Origin: an uncultured Lachnospiraceae bacterium
GTDB taxonomy: Bacteria; Bacillota; Clostridia; Lachnospirales; Lachnospiraceae
NCBI GenBank assembly: GCA_900546495.1
Contig: URDN01000002.1
Location: 72,372 to 136,371 of the forward strand
Direction of reading: 5' to 3'
Length of the DNA stretch: 64,000 bases
Part shown: positions 32,202-42,291 of the stretch, piece after piece
Layout of the letters: each line of letters opens with the position of its first letter
Numbering within the stretch: position 1 is the first letter of the stretch
Made by a program: the position numbers and the translations under genes
The notes under the pieces: generated by a model
Databases searched by the model: none
The model's input: the letters and a program-made list of their open reading frames with translations, nothing else
What the model was told of the DNA's origin: nothing

Positions 32202-33017
32202 CTACTGATTTCCATCCGCAGATTCATCGGATGCCGCCGGGACAGTCTGTACATCATTCGGGATCTCCATCAGTTCTCCATTTCGGAAATAAATATCCGT
32301 ATTGTTTTCCGACCAGGTCTCTACATGCAGCGTTCCACTCATTCCGTCAAGCTGTGGCAGAATCTGATCCATTCGAAGAATCTTCTCATTCAGATCCGTA
32401 CCTCCGCCAAGATTTACCTGAATCTGACCATAGATCAGCCAGACATTGCCATCTTTCATATAAATCATTTCCGGCACCCGGTCATATTTTTTCAAAAGCT
32501 GTGTCACATTCAATAGGGTACGAAGCAGCTTGCTGTTATCACCAATGGAAAGTTTTTTGTAAAGTTCTGCGCTTTCCACCGACAGACCATTGATCTTGGT
32601 CACACCTTCGATTACCTGAGAAGAAAGTTCCACGACAAATCCGTCTTTGTCAAAATATGCATTTTTCCCCAGTGACGGAATATACAGATATCCAAGGATT
32701 CCTTTTTCCACCACAGTAATTTCCAGCTTTTGCGGTGATTTCAACCGAATCTGCAGAGAATCTACAAAAGGGATCTCCTCGGTTTTATTCAGTTTGTTTT
32801 CAAAGTAAACATACAGTGAATTCCAGGAATATTTTTCATCTAAAACCCAGTCTTCAATCTGCTTGTCTGTATAAATTTCATTTCCCTTTACGGAAACCTC
32901 TTTTACTACAAATACTTTCCATATCAAAACTGCTCCCAATGCAGCTACGAACGCAACTACAAGGAGAGCAGTCAGAATGATACGTAAAATTTTCTTATTT
33001 CGTCTCTTTCTACGCAT
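32202..33017 (-). CDS. ftsQ: cell division protein FtsQ/DivIB
   Basis: 271 residues. Short basic cytoplasmic tail, one transmembrane helix (ILRIILTALLVVAFVAALGAVLIW region), a POTRA domain starting VKEVSVKGNEIYTDKQIEDW, and the FtsQ beta domain; the C terminus is acidic and Ser/Ala rich. It links FtsL-FtsB to the division synthase. The frame begins with GTG 33029, but ATG 33017 has the GGAG inside that extension at correct spacing. Confidence 0.88.
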   Translation of the reverse strand: MRRKRRNKKILRIILTALLVVAFVAALGAVLIWKVFVVKEVSVKGNEIYTDKQIEDWVLDEKYSWNSLYVYFENKLNKTEEIPFVDSLQIRLKSPQKLEITVVEKGILGYLYIPSLGKNAYFDKDGFVVELSSQVIEGVTKINGLSVESAELYKKLSIGDNSKLLRTLLNVTQLLKKYDRVPEMIYMKDGNVWLIYGQIQVNLGGGTDLNEKILRMDQILPQLDGMSGTLHVETWSENNTDIYFRNGELMEIPNDVQTVPAASDESADGNQ

Positions 33018-33170
33018 ACAGTTCTCCACATTTTTATCTCAGTCTGAGTTGAGAATCTTACTCCAAAATGCTGAATCATATCAACACTTTCCCGATCTGA
33101 ATTGAAACTTTTTCTTCTGAATCATTACAGACTTTCTCAATGATCTTCTGTTTTTTACTGACAGCCTGCA

Positions 33171-34310
33171 TTACTCGATGGGATGATTGGCATCAAATTT
33201 GATCCGACGAGACACATTCAGCACCAGTCCCATCTCCGTGATCAGAATCAGGATCGACGTACCTCCGTAACTGAAAAACGGCAGGATAATACCGGTATTC
33301 GGCATCCAGTTTGTAACAACCATGATATTTAACACTACCTGCAATGCAATATGTGACATAACACCGACCACCAGCAGGGAGGAAAACAAATCCGGTGCAT
33401 TATTTGCGATCACCATACAACGCCAGAGCAGTAAAACAAATAACAGGATGACACAGATTGCACCAAACAATCCAAGTTCCTCACAGATAATGGTAAAAAT
33501 AAAGTCGTTTTGCGCCTCTGGTACATAGCCAAGCTTCTGTACACTGGCACCAAGTCCTTTTCCAAACAGTCCACCGGAACCGATAGCATACATTCCCTGC
33601 AGAGTCTGATACACATCATCCGGATAATCCTCCGGGTGCAGCCATGCAGCAATACGTGTCACACGATAACCACCCATTTTAACACCAATGGCTCCCAGTG
33701 CAACAAGACCTGCTCCTAGGATAAAAAATTCTTTTACCTTCGGACTGACCACAAAGATCATAAGTACGGCAATACCGCCGACAATGATCGCGGTACTTAA
33801 GTTGCTGACTGCGATCACTCCTACCATAGGCAGGGCAAAAAGCAGTATCTTGATAATGGATTTCAGATCTTTTACCTGTTTTGGTATCCTGCTTAAAAGT
33901 GCTGCCATAAAAATGATCACTGCAATTTTGGCAATCTCAGATGGCTGTAACTGAATTGGTCCAATCTTCAGCCAACGGGTAGAACCGTTGGAACCTTTTC
34001 CGACTACAATAACTGCCGCACACATCAGAAATGACAGCACATAAATCGGAAAACTCAGTTTTTTCCACCATTCACACGGAATCACACTGAAGATAAACAT
34101 TCCAATGAATCCAAGAAATGCACAGCCTGCCTGTCGTTTCAGGTAATGAAACGGATCGTTGAACACGTCCTGTCCTTCATAAGCGCTGACACTGTAGAGC
34201 ATCACCAGCCCAAACAATACCAGAAAGATGATAATAAACAGCAGGCTGTAATCAAAATATTTGGTTGTACCCGCATCCGCAGTATTCTTATGATATTTGC
34301 GGTTACCCAT
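33171..34310 (-). CDS. ftsW: septal peptidoglycan polymerase FtsW
   Basis: 379-residue SEDS protein with about ten membrane segments. Diagnostic blocks are STRWLKIGPIQLQPSEIAKIA, HPEDYPDDVYQTLQGMYAIGSGGLFGKGLG, PEAQNDFIFTIICEELG and the C-terminal NTGIILPFFSYGGTSILI. It polymerises lipid II at the septum with a class B PBP, two of which are encoded just upstream. It starts six bases after the murD stop. MurG is not encoded after it, unlike in many Firmicutes. Confidence 0.96.
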   Translation of the reverse strand: MGNRKYHKNTADAGTTKYFDYSLLFIIIFLVLFGLVMLYSVSAYEGQDVFNDPFHYLKRQAGCAFLGFIGMFIFSVIPCEWWKKLSFPIYVLSFLMCAAVIVVGKGSNGSTRWLKIGPIQLQPSEIAKIAVIIFMAALLSRIPKQVKDLKSIIKILLFALPMVGVIAVSNLSTAIIVGGIAVLMIFVVSPKVKEFFILGAGLVALGAIGVKMGGYRVTRIAAWLHPEDYPDDVYQTLQGMYAIGSGGLFGKGLGASVQKLGYVPEAQNDFIFTIICEELGLFGAICVILLFVLLLWRCMVIANNAPDLFSSLLVVGVMSHIALQVVLNIMVVTNWMPNTGIILPFFSYGGTSILILITEMGLVLNVSRRIKFDANHPIE

Positions 34311-34316
34311 GTAACA

Positions 34317-35678
34317 TTACTCCTTTAAGGCATGAACCATTTCTTTAAACATTTTTCCCCTTACTTCATAGTTTGGGAACATTCCCCAGCTCGCACATGC
34401 CGGAGAAAGTAATACAGCATCGCCGTTTTCTGCATTTTCATAGCAGATATCGACTGCTTCCTGCAGACTGTCGGCAAATACATAATCGTGGAAGCCACAT
34501 TTTTCTGCTTCCTCGGCAATCTTCTCTCTTGTCTGACCGATCAGAACCAGTTTCTTTACTTTGCCGTCAAAACTGTTAATCCACTCGGTATACTCAGACT
34601 GTTTATCATAACCGCCGCCGATCAGACAAGTCGGACGATCCATCGCCTGAATACCTTTGATGGCAGCATCCGGATTCGTCCCCTTGGAATCATTGTAGAA
34701 ACGGACACCACGTTTTTCTGTGACATACTCGATTCTGTGTTCAACGGCCTGGAATGTACGCAATGCCTTGCGAATATTTTCCACCGGGACACCATAGCTC
34801 ATTGCCATAGCAGTCGCTGCCATCGCATTCTCATGATTGTGACGTCCGAGAATATTTAATTCATCAGTAGAAATAACCTTCTCAATCTGACCATCATGTG
34901 CATACACGATCTTGTCACCTTCCAGATAGAAGCCTTCCTCTAATTTAGAAAGGCTGCTGAAGAAGACAACTTTCGCGGACAGATGTTTTGCCTGCTCTCT
35001 GAGTACTTCATCTTCATAATTTAATACACAGGTCTGCTCCGGTCCCTGATTCTTCGCAATGCTCATCTTTGCCGCAATGTAATTATCCATTGTATGGTGA
35101 CGGTTCAGATGATCTGGCGTAATATTTAAGATTGCAGATACTTCCGGACAGAAAGTATCGATGGTCTCCAGCTGAAAGCTGCTGATCTCTGCGACTGTCA
35201 CAGTATCGTCTGTATCTTCTGCAACCAGACCGGTGTATGGAATTCCGATATTTCCTACCACATGTACATGCGGATAGGTCGTCTTCATGATTTCTCCAAG
35301 CAACGCGGTAGTTGTTGTCTTTCCGTTTGTTCCGGTAATGGCAAGAACGTCGCCTTTTTTGCAGCGATATGCCAGCTCGATCTCACCCCAGATTGGGAGT
35401 CCCTCATCCCGCAGTTCATTGACAAACGGAAGATCTGTCGGTACACCCGGGCTCAATACGACCAGATCCAGTCCTGCACGGATTTTCTCCGGTAATTCAC
35501 CCACATATAATTCCGGCATATGATCTGCCTCAAAATTTTCCAGCACATGTTTTTTATCCAGTTCCCGGTTTCCGTCAAATAATATGACTGCGGCACCGAC
35601 GTTTTCCAGTAATTTTGCCGCTGCAATTCCACTGATTCCAGTTCCGAAAACCAGAACCTTTTTTCCTGCAAATTCCAT
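34317..35678 (-). CDS. murD: UDP-N-acetylmuramoylalanine:D-glutamate ligase
   Basis: 453-residue Mur ligase adding D-Glu to UDP-MurNAc-L-Ala. N-terminal Rossmann domain (KVLVFGTGISGIAAAKLL), ATP site AITGTNGKTTTTALLGEI, then NITPDHLNRH, FYNDSKGTNPDA and GGYDK in the C-terminal domain. GGAGGA precedes the ATG. Part of the dcw operon between mraY and ftsW. Confidence 0.97.
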   Translation of the reverse strand: MEFAGKKVLVFGTGISGIAAAKLLENVGAAVILFDGNRELDKKHVLENFEADHMPELYVGELPEKIRAGLDLVVLSPGVPTDLPFVNELRDEGLPIWGEIELAYRCKKGDVLAITGTNGKTTTTALLGEIMKTTYPHVHVVGNIGIPYTGLVAEDTDDTVTVAEISSFQLETIDTFCPEVSAILNITPDHLNRHHTMDNYIAAKMSIAKNQGPEQTCVLNYEDEVLREQAKHLSAKVVFFSSLSKLEEGFYLEGDKIVYAHDGQIEKVISTDELNILGRHNHENAMAATAMAMSYGVPVENIRKALRTFQAVEHRIEYVTEKRGVRFYNDSKGTNPDAAIKGIQAMDRPTCLIGGGYDKQSEYTEWINSFDGKVKKLVLIGQTREKIAEEAEKCGFHDYVFADSLQEAVDICYENAENGDAVLLSPACASWGMFPNYEVRGKMFKEMVHALKE

Positions 35679-35723
35679 TGCAATATTCCTCCAGATCCTT
35701 GATGTATAGTATAGTAAAACTTT

Positions 35724-36674
35724 TTATAATCCAATAAATGCAATCAGACACAAAATTGCTGTAACGATAGAAAATACTGCTACAACTCGTGTCTCAGACC
35801 ATCCGCCAAGTTCAAAATGATGATGGATCGGTGCCATACGGAAGAACCGCTTACCACCGGTTTTCTTAAAATATACCACCTGAATCATAACAGATAAGAT
35901 CTCGATCCAGTAAATCAGCCCCACGATCAGGATAAAAATCGGCATCTGCAGCATATACGCTGTGGCTGCCACAAATCCACCCAGTGCAAGGGAACCGGTA
36001 TCTCCCATAAATACGCTTGCCGGATATACATTAAATAATAAAAATCCAAGTAATGCGCCCACTACCGCACAGGTAACCGGTGCGATGCCACAGGCATTTC
36101 CAACGGCTACAACGGAGAAAAATGTTGCAACCAGAATTGTTACGCTGGAAGCAAGACCATCCAGTCCGTCGGTAAAATTAACACCGTTTACGGTTCCGAT
36201 CACTGCCAGAAACAGTACCGGAAGTGCCAACCAGCCAAGTTCCAGATAACGTCCACCACTAAATGGAATCAGCATAGACATTGGAATCTCATTTTTCACC
36301 AGGAAAAATGCAAAAACTGCTGTCACAACGATCTCGCAGAGCATCTTCTGCCATGCAAGCAGTCCGTCTGATCTGCGCAGAACAACTTTTAAATAGTCAT
36401 CCAGAAAACCAATGATTCCAAATCCCACGGTTACAAACAGGATTGGAATGACCTTCGGATATCCTTTTACATAAAACAGGGAAGTAATCACAACTGCGAT
36501 CAGAATCATAATTCCACCCATGGTCGGTGTACCGTTTTTCTTCTGATGAGACTGTAATTCTTCTCTCTCTGTATTTCCAATTTTTAATTTCCGTAAAAAC
36601 GGAATCATGATCGGTCCAAGCACTGCTGTGATTGCAAATGCTACCAGAACCGGAATAATTACCTGATATGTCAT
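35724..36674 (-). CDS. mraY: phospho-N-acetylmuramoyl-pentapeptide transferase
   Basis: 316-residue polytopic enzyme making lipid I from UDP-MurNAc-pentapeptide and undecaprenyl phosphate. The motifs KKNGTPTMGGIM, GFLDDYLKV, NFTDGLDGLA, FMGDTGSLALGG and the His motif FRMAPIHHHFELGGWSE are all present. ATG 36674 follows AGAGGTG at good spacing; a GTG two codons upstream is the longer alternative. Confidence 0.97.
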   Translation of the reverse strand: MTYQVIIPVLVAFAITAVLGPIMIPFLRKLKIGNTEREELQSHQKKNGTPTMGGIMILIAVVITSLFYVKGYPKVIPILFVTVGFGIIGFLDDYLKVVLRRSDGLLAWQKMLCEIVVTAVFAFFLVKNEIPMSMLIPFSGGRYLELGWLALPVLFLAVIGTVNGVNFTDGLDGLASSVTILVATFFSVVAVGNACGIAPVTCAVVGALLGFLLFNVYPASVFMGDTGSLALGGFVAATAYMLQMPIFILIVGLIYWIEILSVMIQVVYFKKTGGKRFFRMAPIHHHFELGGWSETRVVAVFSIVTAILCLIAFIGL

Positions 36675-36790
36675 TTTCACACCTCTTCTTACTGCGACAT
36701 TCTCCCAATGCCGACTGTATCTTTTTTTACAACTTAATTAGTATCATACGTCTTTTCGATTTGTTTGGCAACCGCAAAATAAGTTCGACA

Positions 36791-38548
36791 TCAATTCCCT
36801 TCCTCATTTTTATCCGTGGCTTCTGTCTGCACTTTTTCGATTCCCAGATAGGGCAGCACATTTTCGAATATTTCTTTCATCACCGGTGCCGCTACGGTTC
36901 CTCCATAATACACTCCCTGTGGATGATCGATCACCACAAGTCCAATAACCTGTGGATCCTCTGCCGGTGCAAATCCAAGAAAAGATGCAATATACTTGTG
37001 CTCGCTTCTTGGAAGTGTCTGTGAAGTCGCCGTCTTGCCGCCGATGGAATAGCCTTCGATGGCCGCTTTTTTTCCGGTTCCTTCCGACACGACTTTTTCC
37101 AGCAGTCCGCGGAGTATTTCGGATGTTTCAGTACTCACCGTCCCCTCTGTAGTGTCATAGGAAAATGTGTGGATCGTCTCTCCCTGTGCATTCTGCACAG
37201 AAACACCGAAATGCGGTGTGACGCGCCTTCCGCCGTTGATCAGCGACGCTGCAGTGGTCACAAGCTGGATCGGTGTGATCTGAAACGACTGGCCAAATGA
37301 TATGGTAGCCAGTTCCACCTGTCCTATGTTGTCTTTCTTATGCATAATCGTTGCTGCCTCACCGGGGAGATCTATCCCGGTTTTGGACAACAGACCGAAT
37401 TGCTCAAAATAATGGTAAAAATTATCTGCGCCAAGCCGCAGTCCCAGTTCAATAAAAACCGGGTTGCAGGAATTCATGATTCCCTGGGTAAAATCTTCTG
37501 CACCATGCCCGGTTGTCTTGTGACAGCGGATCCTGCGATCCTCCACAATTTTGTAACCCGAACAGTAAAACCGGTCACTGACGGATAATACGTGCTGTTC
37601 CAGTGCTGCTGCCGTCGTAATGATTTTGAACGTAGATCCCGGTTCATAGGTGTCGTTGATACTTGGATTACGCCACATCTGATTAAGCAGATCCTGTTTT
37701 TCCTTATCCGATATTCCCGAAACATCTGTATTTAAGGAAAAAGGCTCATTCAAATTATATTCCGGCTCATTTACCATTGCCAGAATCTCTCCATTTTGCG
37801 GATTCATCAGGATGATCCGCACACCATCTGCCCCTTTTTCCTGCAACACAGTCTGCGCTGCCTGCTCACAGTAACTTTGCAGATTATAATCCAGACTGAT
37901 GGTCAGCTGATTTCCTGTCTGCGGTTCCTCCCGGCGTTCCCCTTCCTGCACCAATTCCCCGCCTGAGGCATTGGTCATGGTCAGTATCTTGCCGTCTGTC
38001 CCCGCAAGCCATTCTTCATAACGCACTTCCAGTCCCACAATCCCCTGATTATCCCCACCGGTAAATCCGATGACTTTTGATGCCAGAGCATCGTAGGGAT
38101 AATAGCGGCGGTAATCCTCATCCACTTTTACCCCTGCCAGGTCATATGCCAGAATGGCATCTCCGGTCTCCTTCGGAACATTTGTCTTGATCCGCTCAAT
38201 GGAGCTGATTTTTTCAACTCGTTTCCGAACCGTCTCCTCCGGAAGTTCCAGTTCCTTTTGCAGCACATTGACCACACGCTCCGGATCCTTGATCTGACTG
38301 TGGATCACGGATATCGTACATACTGATTTATTATCTGCCAAAACAATACCGTTACGATCTACAATTTTTCCCCGGGCCGCTTTGATGCTTCGCTCCCGCT
38401 CATGAAGGTCCTGTGCGATCTTTTCATAATAGACGGACCGAAATACCATAAGATAGATCAGTCTCCCAAACAATGCCGCCATCACGATAGTGATCATCAG
38501 CATCAGCGCAACAATCTTTTTTCTCTGGAAAGTCTTCAAATGCCGCAT
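36791..38548 (-). CDS. class B penicillin-binding protein, SpoVD/FtsI-like, with KTA instead of KTG
   Basis: 585 residues. One N-terminal membrane anchor (VALMLMITIVMAALFGRLIY), PBP dimer domain, and transpeptidase domain with STFK (305-308) and SCN (360-362). The third motif reads GGKTATSQ (KTA, 505-507) where nearly all PBPs have KTG. No PASTA domain is present. Clostridial dcw clusters usually carry a vegetative FtsI and a sporulation-specific SpoVD side by side; this second gene is the better SpoVD candidate. The altered box could change beta-lactam affinity or specificity. Confidence 0.88.
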   Translation of the reverse strand: MRHLKTFQRKKIVALMLMITIVMAALFGRLIYLMVFRSVYYEKIAQDLHERERSIKAARGKIVDRNGIVLADNKSVCTISVIHSQIKDPERVVNVLQKELELPEETVRKRVEKISSIERIKTNVPKETGDAILAYDLAGVKVDEDYRRYYPYDALASKVIGFTGGDNQGIVGLEVRYEEWLAGTDGKILTMTNASGGELVQEGERREEPQTGNQLTISLDYNLQSYCEQAAQTVLQEKGADGVRIILMNPQNGEILAMVNEPEYNLNEPFSLNTDVSGISDKEKQDLLNQMWRNPSINDTYEPGSTFKIITTAAALEQHVLSVSDRFYCSGYKIVEDRRIRCHKTTGHGAEDFTQGIMNSCNPVFIELGLRLGADNFYHYFEQFGLLSKTGIDLPGEAATIMHKKDNIGQVELATISFGQSFQITPIQLVTTAASLINGGRRVTPHFGVSVQNAQGETIHTFSYDTTEGTVSTETSEILRGLLEKVVSEGTGKKAAIEGYSIGGKTATSQTLPRSEHKYIASFLGFAPAEDPQVIGLVVIDHPQGVYYGGTVAAPVMKEIFENVLPYLGIEKVQTEATDKNEEGN

Positions 38549-38676
38549 AATTGTGAACCTTAAAGCATATTTATTACACTTTATTCCACCTGAATCCCGT
38601 GCATTCCCTTTTTTGATATTTTCACAGTTATTCTGATTGTTTCTGTTTTCTCAATTTTACCAACTTTTATAACAGT

Positions 38677-40773
38677 TTACTGACCAGTAGTATCGGCCGG
38701 TGCCTCTGTCGGCACTTCACTGTCCATAGCTTCTGTCTGTTCTACCGGAGTTCCTTCACCTGTAATGCCAACACCTTCGTTGACACCAGTTTTCTCCTCA
38801 TCCGAATAAATACCAAGATATGGAAGTGCTTCTTTAAGGATCTCTCTTGCAATACTCTGTGCATAATAGCTGTGTGCCTGATCCTCGGAATTTGCCTCAT
38901 CTACAACAACATAGATGGCAACCTGTGGATTATCTGCCGGCACGGAACCGATAAAAGATACCAGATATTTTCTTGCGGATCGCGGTAATTTCTGTGCAGT
39001 ACCGGTCTTGCCGCCCATGGAATAACCATCCACTTTTGCTTTCTTACCGGAACCGTTATCTACAACACCTTTTAAATACTTGCGGATTGTTGCGGATGTC
39101 TCCTCTGACACCGTCTCTTTTACCAATATCGGATCAATATTCTGAACAGTATTGCCATTTGCGTCCTGAATTTTTCCGACAACATGCGGCTGATAATATT
39201 TTCCTCCATTGATCAGGGAACAGTACCCGGTGATCATCTGGATCATCGTCACGTTATAACTCTGTCCAAAGGAGTTGGTTGCAAGGTTGATGGTGCTGAG
39301 CTGATCCTCGGTATAGATCAGGGAATCGGTACGTGCCTCACCCGGCAGATCAATATTGGTTTTCAGACCAAAATTAAAAATCTGCTGATATTTACTGAAA
39401 TTTTCCGGTCCGATCAGATAAGACATCTGCATCAGCGCATCGTTACAGGAATTTTCCAACGCCTGCTGAACTGTCTCCATACCATGTCCTGCTCTCTTGA
39501 TACAGCTGATATGATGTCCGGCAATAGTCTCTCCACCATCGCAGTAAAATGTCTCATTTCCGGTCAGTGTCCCCGTCTCCAGCCCGGCTGCCACCGTAAA
39601 TGGTTTTGCAGTAGATCCCGGCTCATAGGTGGAGGACACGCAGAAATTGTTCCACACCTGATTCAATAATGCCAGATGATGGATCTGTTCTAACTGCTCG
39701 TCGCTGTAATGTTCACTCAGAGCGGCGCTCCACTGTTCCTCCGTCATAGCATCAATCTCATCGGTACTGTAATATTTTTTCAGTTCCACACGTTCTGCCT
39801 GTTTGATTGTTTTTGCCCGTTCTTCGTCTGTAAAATACTTATTTGTATCCGCATTCCACGGATCCTGCAGACTGAAGGTTCGGTTCGTTGCCATCGCAAG
39901 TACTTCCCCGCTGTTCGGATCCATCATGATGACACCGATATTTTTCGCGCCTTCATGACTGCTGTCCTTCATTGCATCATTAAATTCCGCAATTTTACTC
40001 TCTGTGATGGACTGAAGGTTTGCATCAATGGTGGATACAATGGTATTACCATCTGTCGCATCTTTTACTTTGATCTCATAATTCGAATCCGAATTAACAT
40101 ATCCATATTCTTTACCGTCAATGCCATTCAATTCATCATTATAACAATCTTCCAGTCCACCGATGCCCTCGTTACCGGATGTGGTAAATCCAAGCAGCGT
40201 ACAAGCCAACGTATCGTACGGATAATTTCGGATATATTCTTTTTCAAACCAGACTCCTTTGATATTTTTTCCTGTTGTTTTATCATTCTGTAAAGCCTCA
40301 AATTCGGCAATTTCTTCATAAGGCAGTTTCTTTGCCAGAACGTAATAACGCTTCTTTGGATTTGCTTTTACATAGGTCCGGATATCATCTGTATTCAGAT
40401 CAAAACACTGTGCCAGCGCTGACAGCGTCGGTTCCATATAATCTGCCTTCGATGTTAAAACACTGCAATCTAAAATGACATTGTAAACATCTGTACTCGT
40501 CGCTAAGACAGTCCCCTTTCTATCTACAATGTCACCCCTGCGAAACGGTATGGTCTTACTGCTGTATTCCTGCTGGTTCAGAACAATTTTGCCATACTTG
40601 TCTCCACTTTTTAATTCAATATAAGCCAAACGCCCCACCAGAGCAATCAGCATTCCAATGATGATCAGGAACACGATCAGCATCTTTGCTTTCATTCTGG
40701 TGAGAAATTTGTACGTAACGTTTCTTTTTTTTCCAGTTCTTTTTCTGGGTCTTCTAGGTTTTCCGGGTCTCAT
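38677..40773 (-). CDS. ftsI: class B penicillin-binding protein, FtsI/PBP2B-like
   Basis: 698 residues. Basic N terminus (RPRKRTGKKR), one transmembrane helix near 31-50, PBP dimer domain, transpeptidase domain with STAK (387-390), SCN (442-444) and KTG (589-591, GGKTGTAQ), and a low-complexity Glu/Thr/Pro tail. An insert of about 60 residues (around 310-370) precedes the SxxK motif. It cross-links septal peptidoglycan as partner of FtsW. GAGGAGAAAG precedes the ATG. It lies directly after ftsL, the usual place for the vegetative division PBP. Confidence 0.9.
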   Translation of the reverse strand: MRPGKPRRPRKRTGKKRNVTYKFLTRMKAKMLIVFLIIIGMLIALVGRLAYIELKSGDKYGKIVLNQQEYSSKTIPFRRGDIVDRKGTVLATSTDVYNVILDCSVLTSKADYMEPTLSALAQCFDLNTDDIRTYVKANPKKRYYVLAKKLPYEEIAEFEALQNDKTTGKNIKGVWFEKEYIRNYPYDTLACTLLGFTTSGNEGIGGLEDCYNDELNGIDGKEYGYVNSDSNYEIKVKDATDGNTIVSTIDANLQSITESKIAEFNDAMKDSSHEGAKNIGVIMMDPNSGEVLAMATNRTFSLQDPWNADTNKYFTDEERAKTIKQAERVELKKYYSTDEIDAMTEEQWSAALSEHYSDEQLEQIHHLALLNQVWNNFCVSSTYEPGSTAKPFTVAAGLETGTLTGNETFYCDGGETIAGHHISCIKRAGHGMETVQQALENSCNDALMQMSYLIGPENFSKYQQIFNFGLKTNIDLPGEARTDSLIYTEDQLSTINLATNSFGQSYNVTMIQMITGYCSLINGGKYYQPHVVGKIQDANGNTVQNIDPILVKETVSEETSATIRKYLKGVVDNGSGKKAKVDGYSMGGKTGTAQKLPRSARKYLVSFIGSVPADNPQVAIYVVVDEANSEDQAHSYYAQSIAREILKEALPYLGIYSDEEKTGVNEGVGITGEGTPVEQTEAMDSEVPTEAPADTTGQ

Positions 40774-40785
40774 TCTTTCTCCTCT

Positions 40786-41277
40786 TTAGTTCGTTGGAAT
40801 TTCCCCATACTGATTCATATAATCACTGTTCTCTACAGAATAGTAACGAACCTGCTCACTCCCCGGTGTAACCAGTCCAAGACCAATTGCGGCATTTTTG
40901 ATCTGGTCAAGATTCATTGTGGTCTCCAGACGCTTCTCTGATGCCATGTTATCTGATTTCATATCAGCGATCTCGCTCTCAATCGTTGCAATATTCGCAA
41001 GTCTGGTAGTCACATCAGACTGCATATATAAAAATACGCCACATACCAGGCAACAGACAACGGTTGCACATGCAAGAAAAGCGACATATCCACGGCTCAT
41101 AGCCATTGCTCTCTGTCGGTTCTGTCTTGCCGCATTGCGGCGCATCCGCTCCTTTCTCAGCTGCTCTGGGGATTTTTCCTCATATTGTCTGCGGCGCTCC
41201 GGTGCACGTTCCGGCTGACGTACCACATTTCCATCGATATAAGATTCACGACGATATTGTCTGTTTCTGTTCTCCAT
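40786..41277 (-). CDS. ftsL: FtsL-like cell division protein
   Basis: 163 residues: a long Arg-rich cytoplasmic N terminus (1-60), one membrane helix (YVAFLACATVVCCLVCGVFLYM region, about 64-85), and a short extracellular coiled coil (TIESEIADMKSDNMASEKRLET). The primary sequence is poorly conserved, as usual for FtsL. Identification rests on topology and position between rsmH and ftsI. Confidence 0.82.
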   Translation of the reverse strand: MENRNRQYRRESYIDGNVVRQPERAPERRRQYEEKSPEQLRKERMRRNAARQNRQRAMAMSRGYVAFLACATVVCCLVCGVFLYMQSDVTTRLANIATIESEIADMKSDNMASEKRLETTMNLDQIKNAAIGLGLVTPGSEQVRYYSVENSDYMNQYGEIPTN

Positions 41278-41306
41278 CTTCTACACGCTTTCTTTCTAAT
41301 TTTCTA

Positions 41307-42245
41307 TTATCTTCGTTCAAACACACGCAGTTTCGCGCTCTTCGAACGTTTGTTGTATTCCATTTCTTCTTCTGTCGGTAAAATCGGCTTTCGTGTCAGC
41401 ATCTTACCAAGGGATTTCTTTCCACATACACAGACCGGAAAATCCGGCGGGCATGTACATGGATTCTCATTCCTCTTAAAATTCGTCTTTACGATCCGGT
41501 CTTCCAAAGAATGGAACGTAATAATACAAAGTCTTCCACCCGGTTTCAACATCTGGATCATCTCATCCAGAGAATCCTGAAGCACATCCAACTCATGATT
41601 TAACTCAATTCGGATTGCCTGATACGTGCGCTTCGCCGGATGTCCTCCGGTTGCCCGAACCTTTGCCGGAATCGCTGCCCGGATGATCTCATTCAGCTGT
41701 CCCGTCGTCTCGATCGGTGCTACCTCACGCGCCTGCACGATATGTTTTGCAATATTTTTTGCAAATTTATCTTCTCCATAATCACGGATCATACGGAAAA
41801 GCTCCTGCTCACTGTATTCTGCCAGAATGTCTCTTGCAGTCATACTCTGACGCTGATCCATCCGCATATCCAATGGTGCATTTTCTTCCTTATAAGTAAA
41901 ACCTCGCATCGGCTCGTCCAACTGATAGGATGAAACTCCTAGATCCAGCATAATGCCGTCCACCTGCTCAATACCAATCTCTCTGAGTCGCTGTGGCATC
42001 TCACAATAATTGCTTCTTATGATCGTTACCTTATCTTCAAATGGCTTCAACCGCTCTGTTGCCGCTGCGATCGCATCTGCATCCTGATCAATTCCGATCA
42101 GCCTACCTTTGTCCGACAGTCTGCTGCAAATCTCATAACTGTGCCCGGCCCCACCTAAAGTACCGTCCACATAGATTCCATCCGGATCTGTGATGAGATT
42201 ACCGACTGTTTCTTCCAGTAAAACTGATATATGAGAAAACTCCAT
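41307..42245 (-). CDS. rsmH: 16S rRNA (cytosine1402-N4) methyltransferase
   Basis: 312 residues. SAM-binding YVDGTLGGAGHSYEI near residue 26, IMLDLGVSSYQLDEPMRGFT, AIRIELNHELDVLQ and CIITFHSLEDRIVK are all RsmH hallmarks. A CxC..CVC segment (CTCPPDFPVCVCGKK) lies near the C terminus, as in other members. Second gene of the dcw operon. Confidence 0.97.
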   Translation of the reverse strand: MEFSHISVLLEETVGNLITDPDGIYVDGTLGGAGHSYEICSRLSDKGRLIGIDQDADAIAAATERLKPFEDKVTIIRSNYCEMPQRLREIGIEQVDGIMLDLGVSSYQLDEPMRGFTYKEENAPLDMRMDQRQSMTARDILAEYSEQELFRMIRDYGEDKFAKNIAKHIVQAREVAPIETTGQLNEIIRAAIPAKVRATGGHPAKRTYQAIRIELNHELDVLQDSLDEMIQMLKPGGRLCIITFHSLEDRIVKTNFKRNENPCTCPPDFPVCVCGKKSLGKMLTRKPILPTEEEMEYNKRSKSAKLRVFERR

Positions 42246-42291
42246 CGTTTCGCCTTTCTATTACTTTCTTTGTTTTCACTCACCAGATTTT

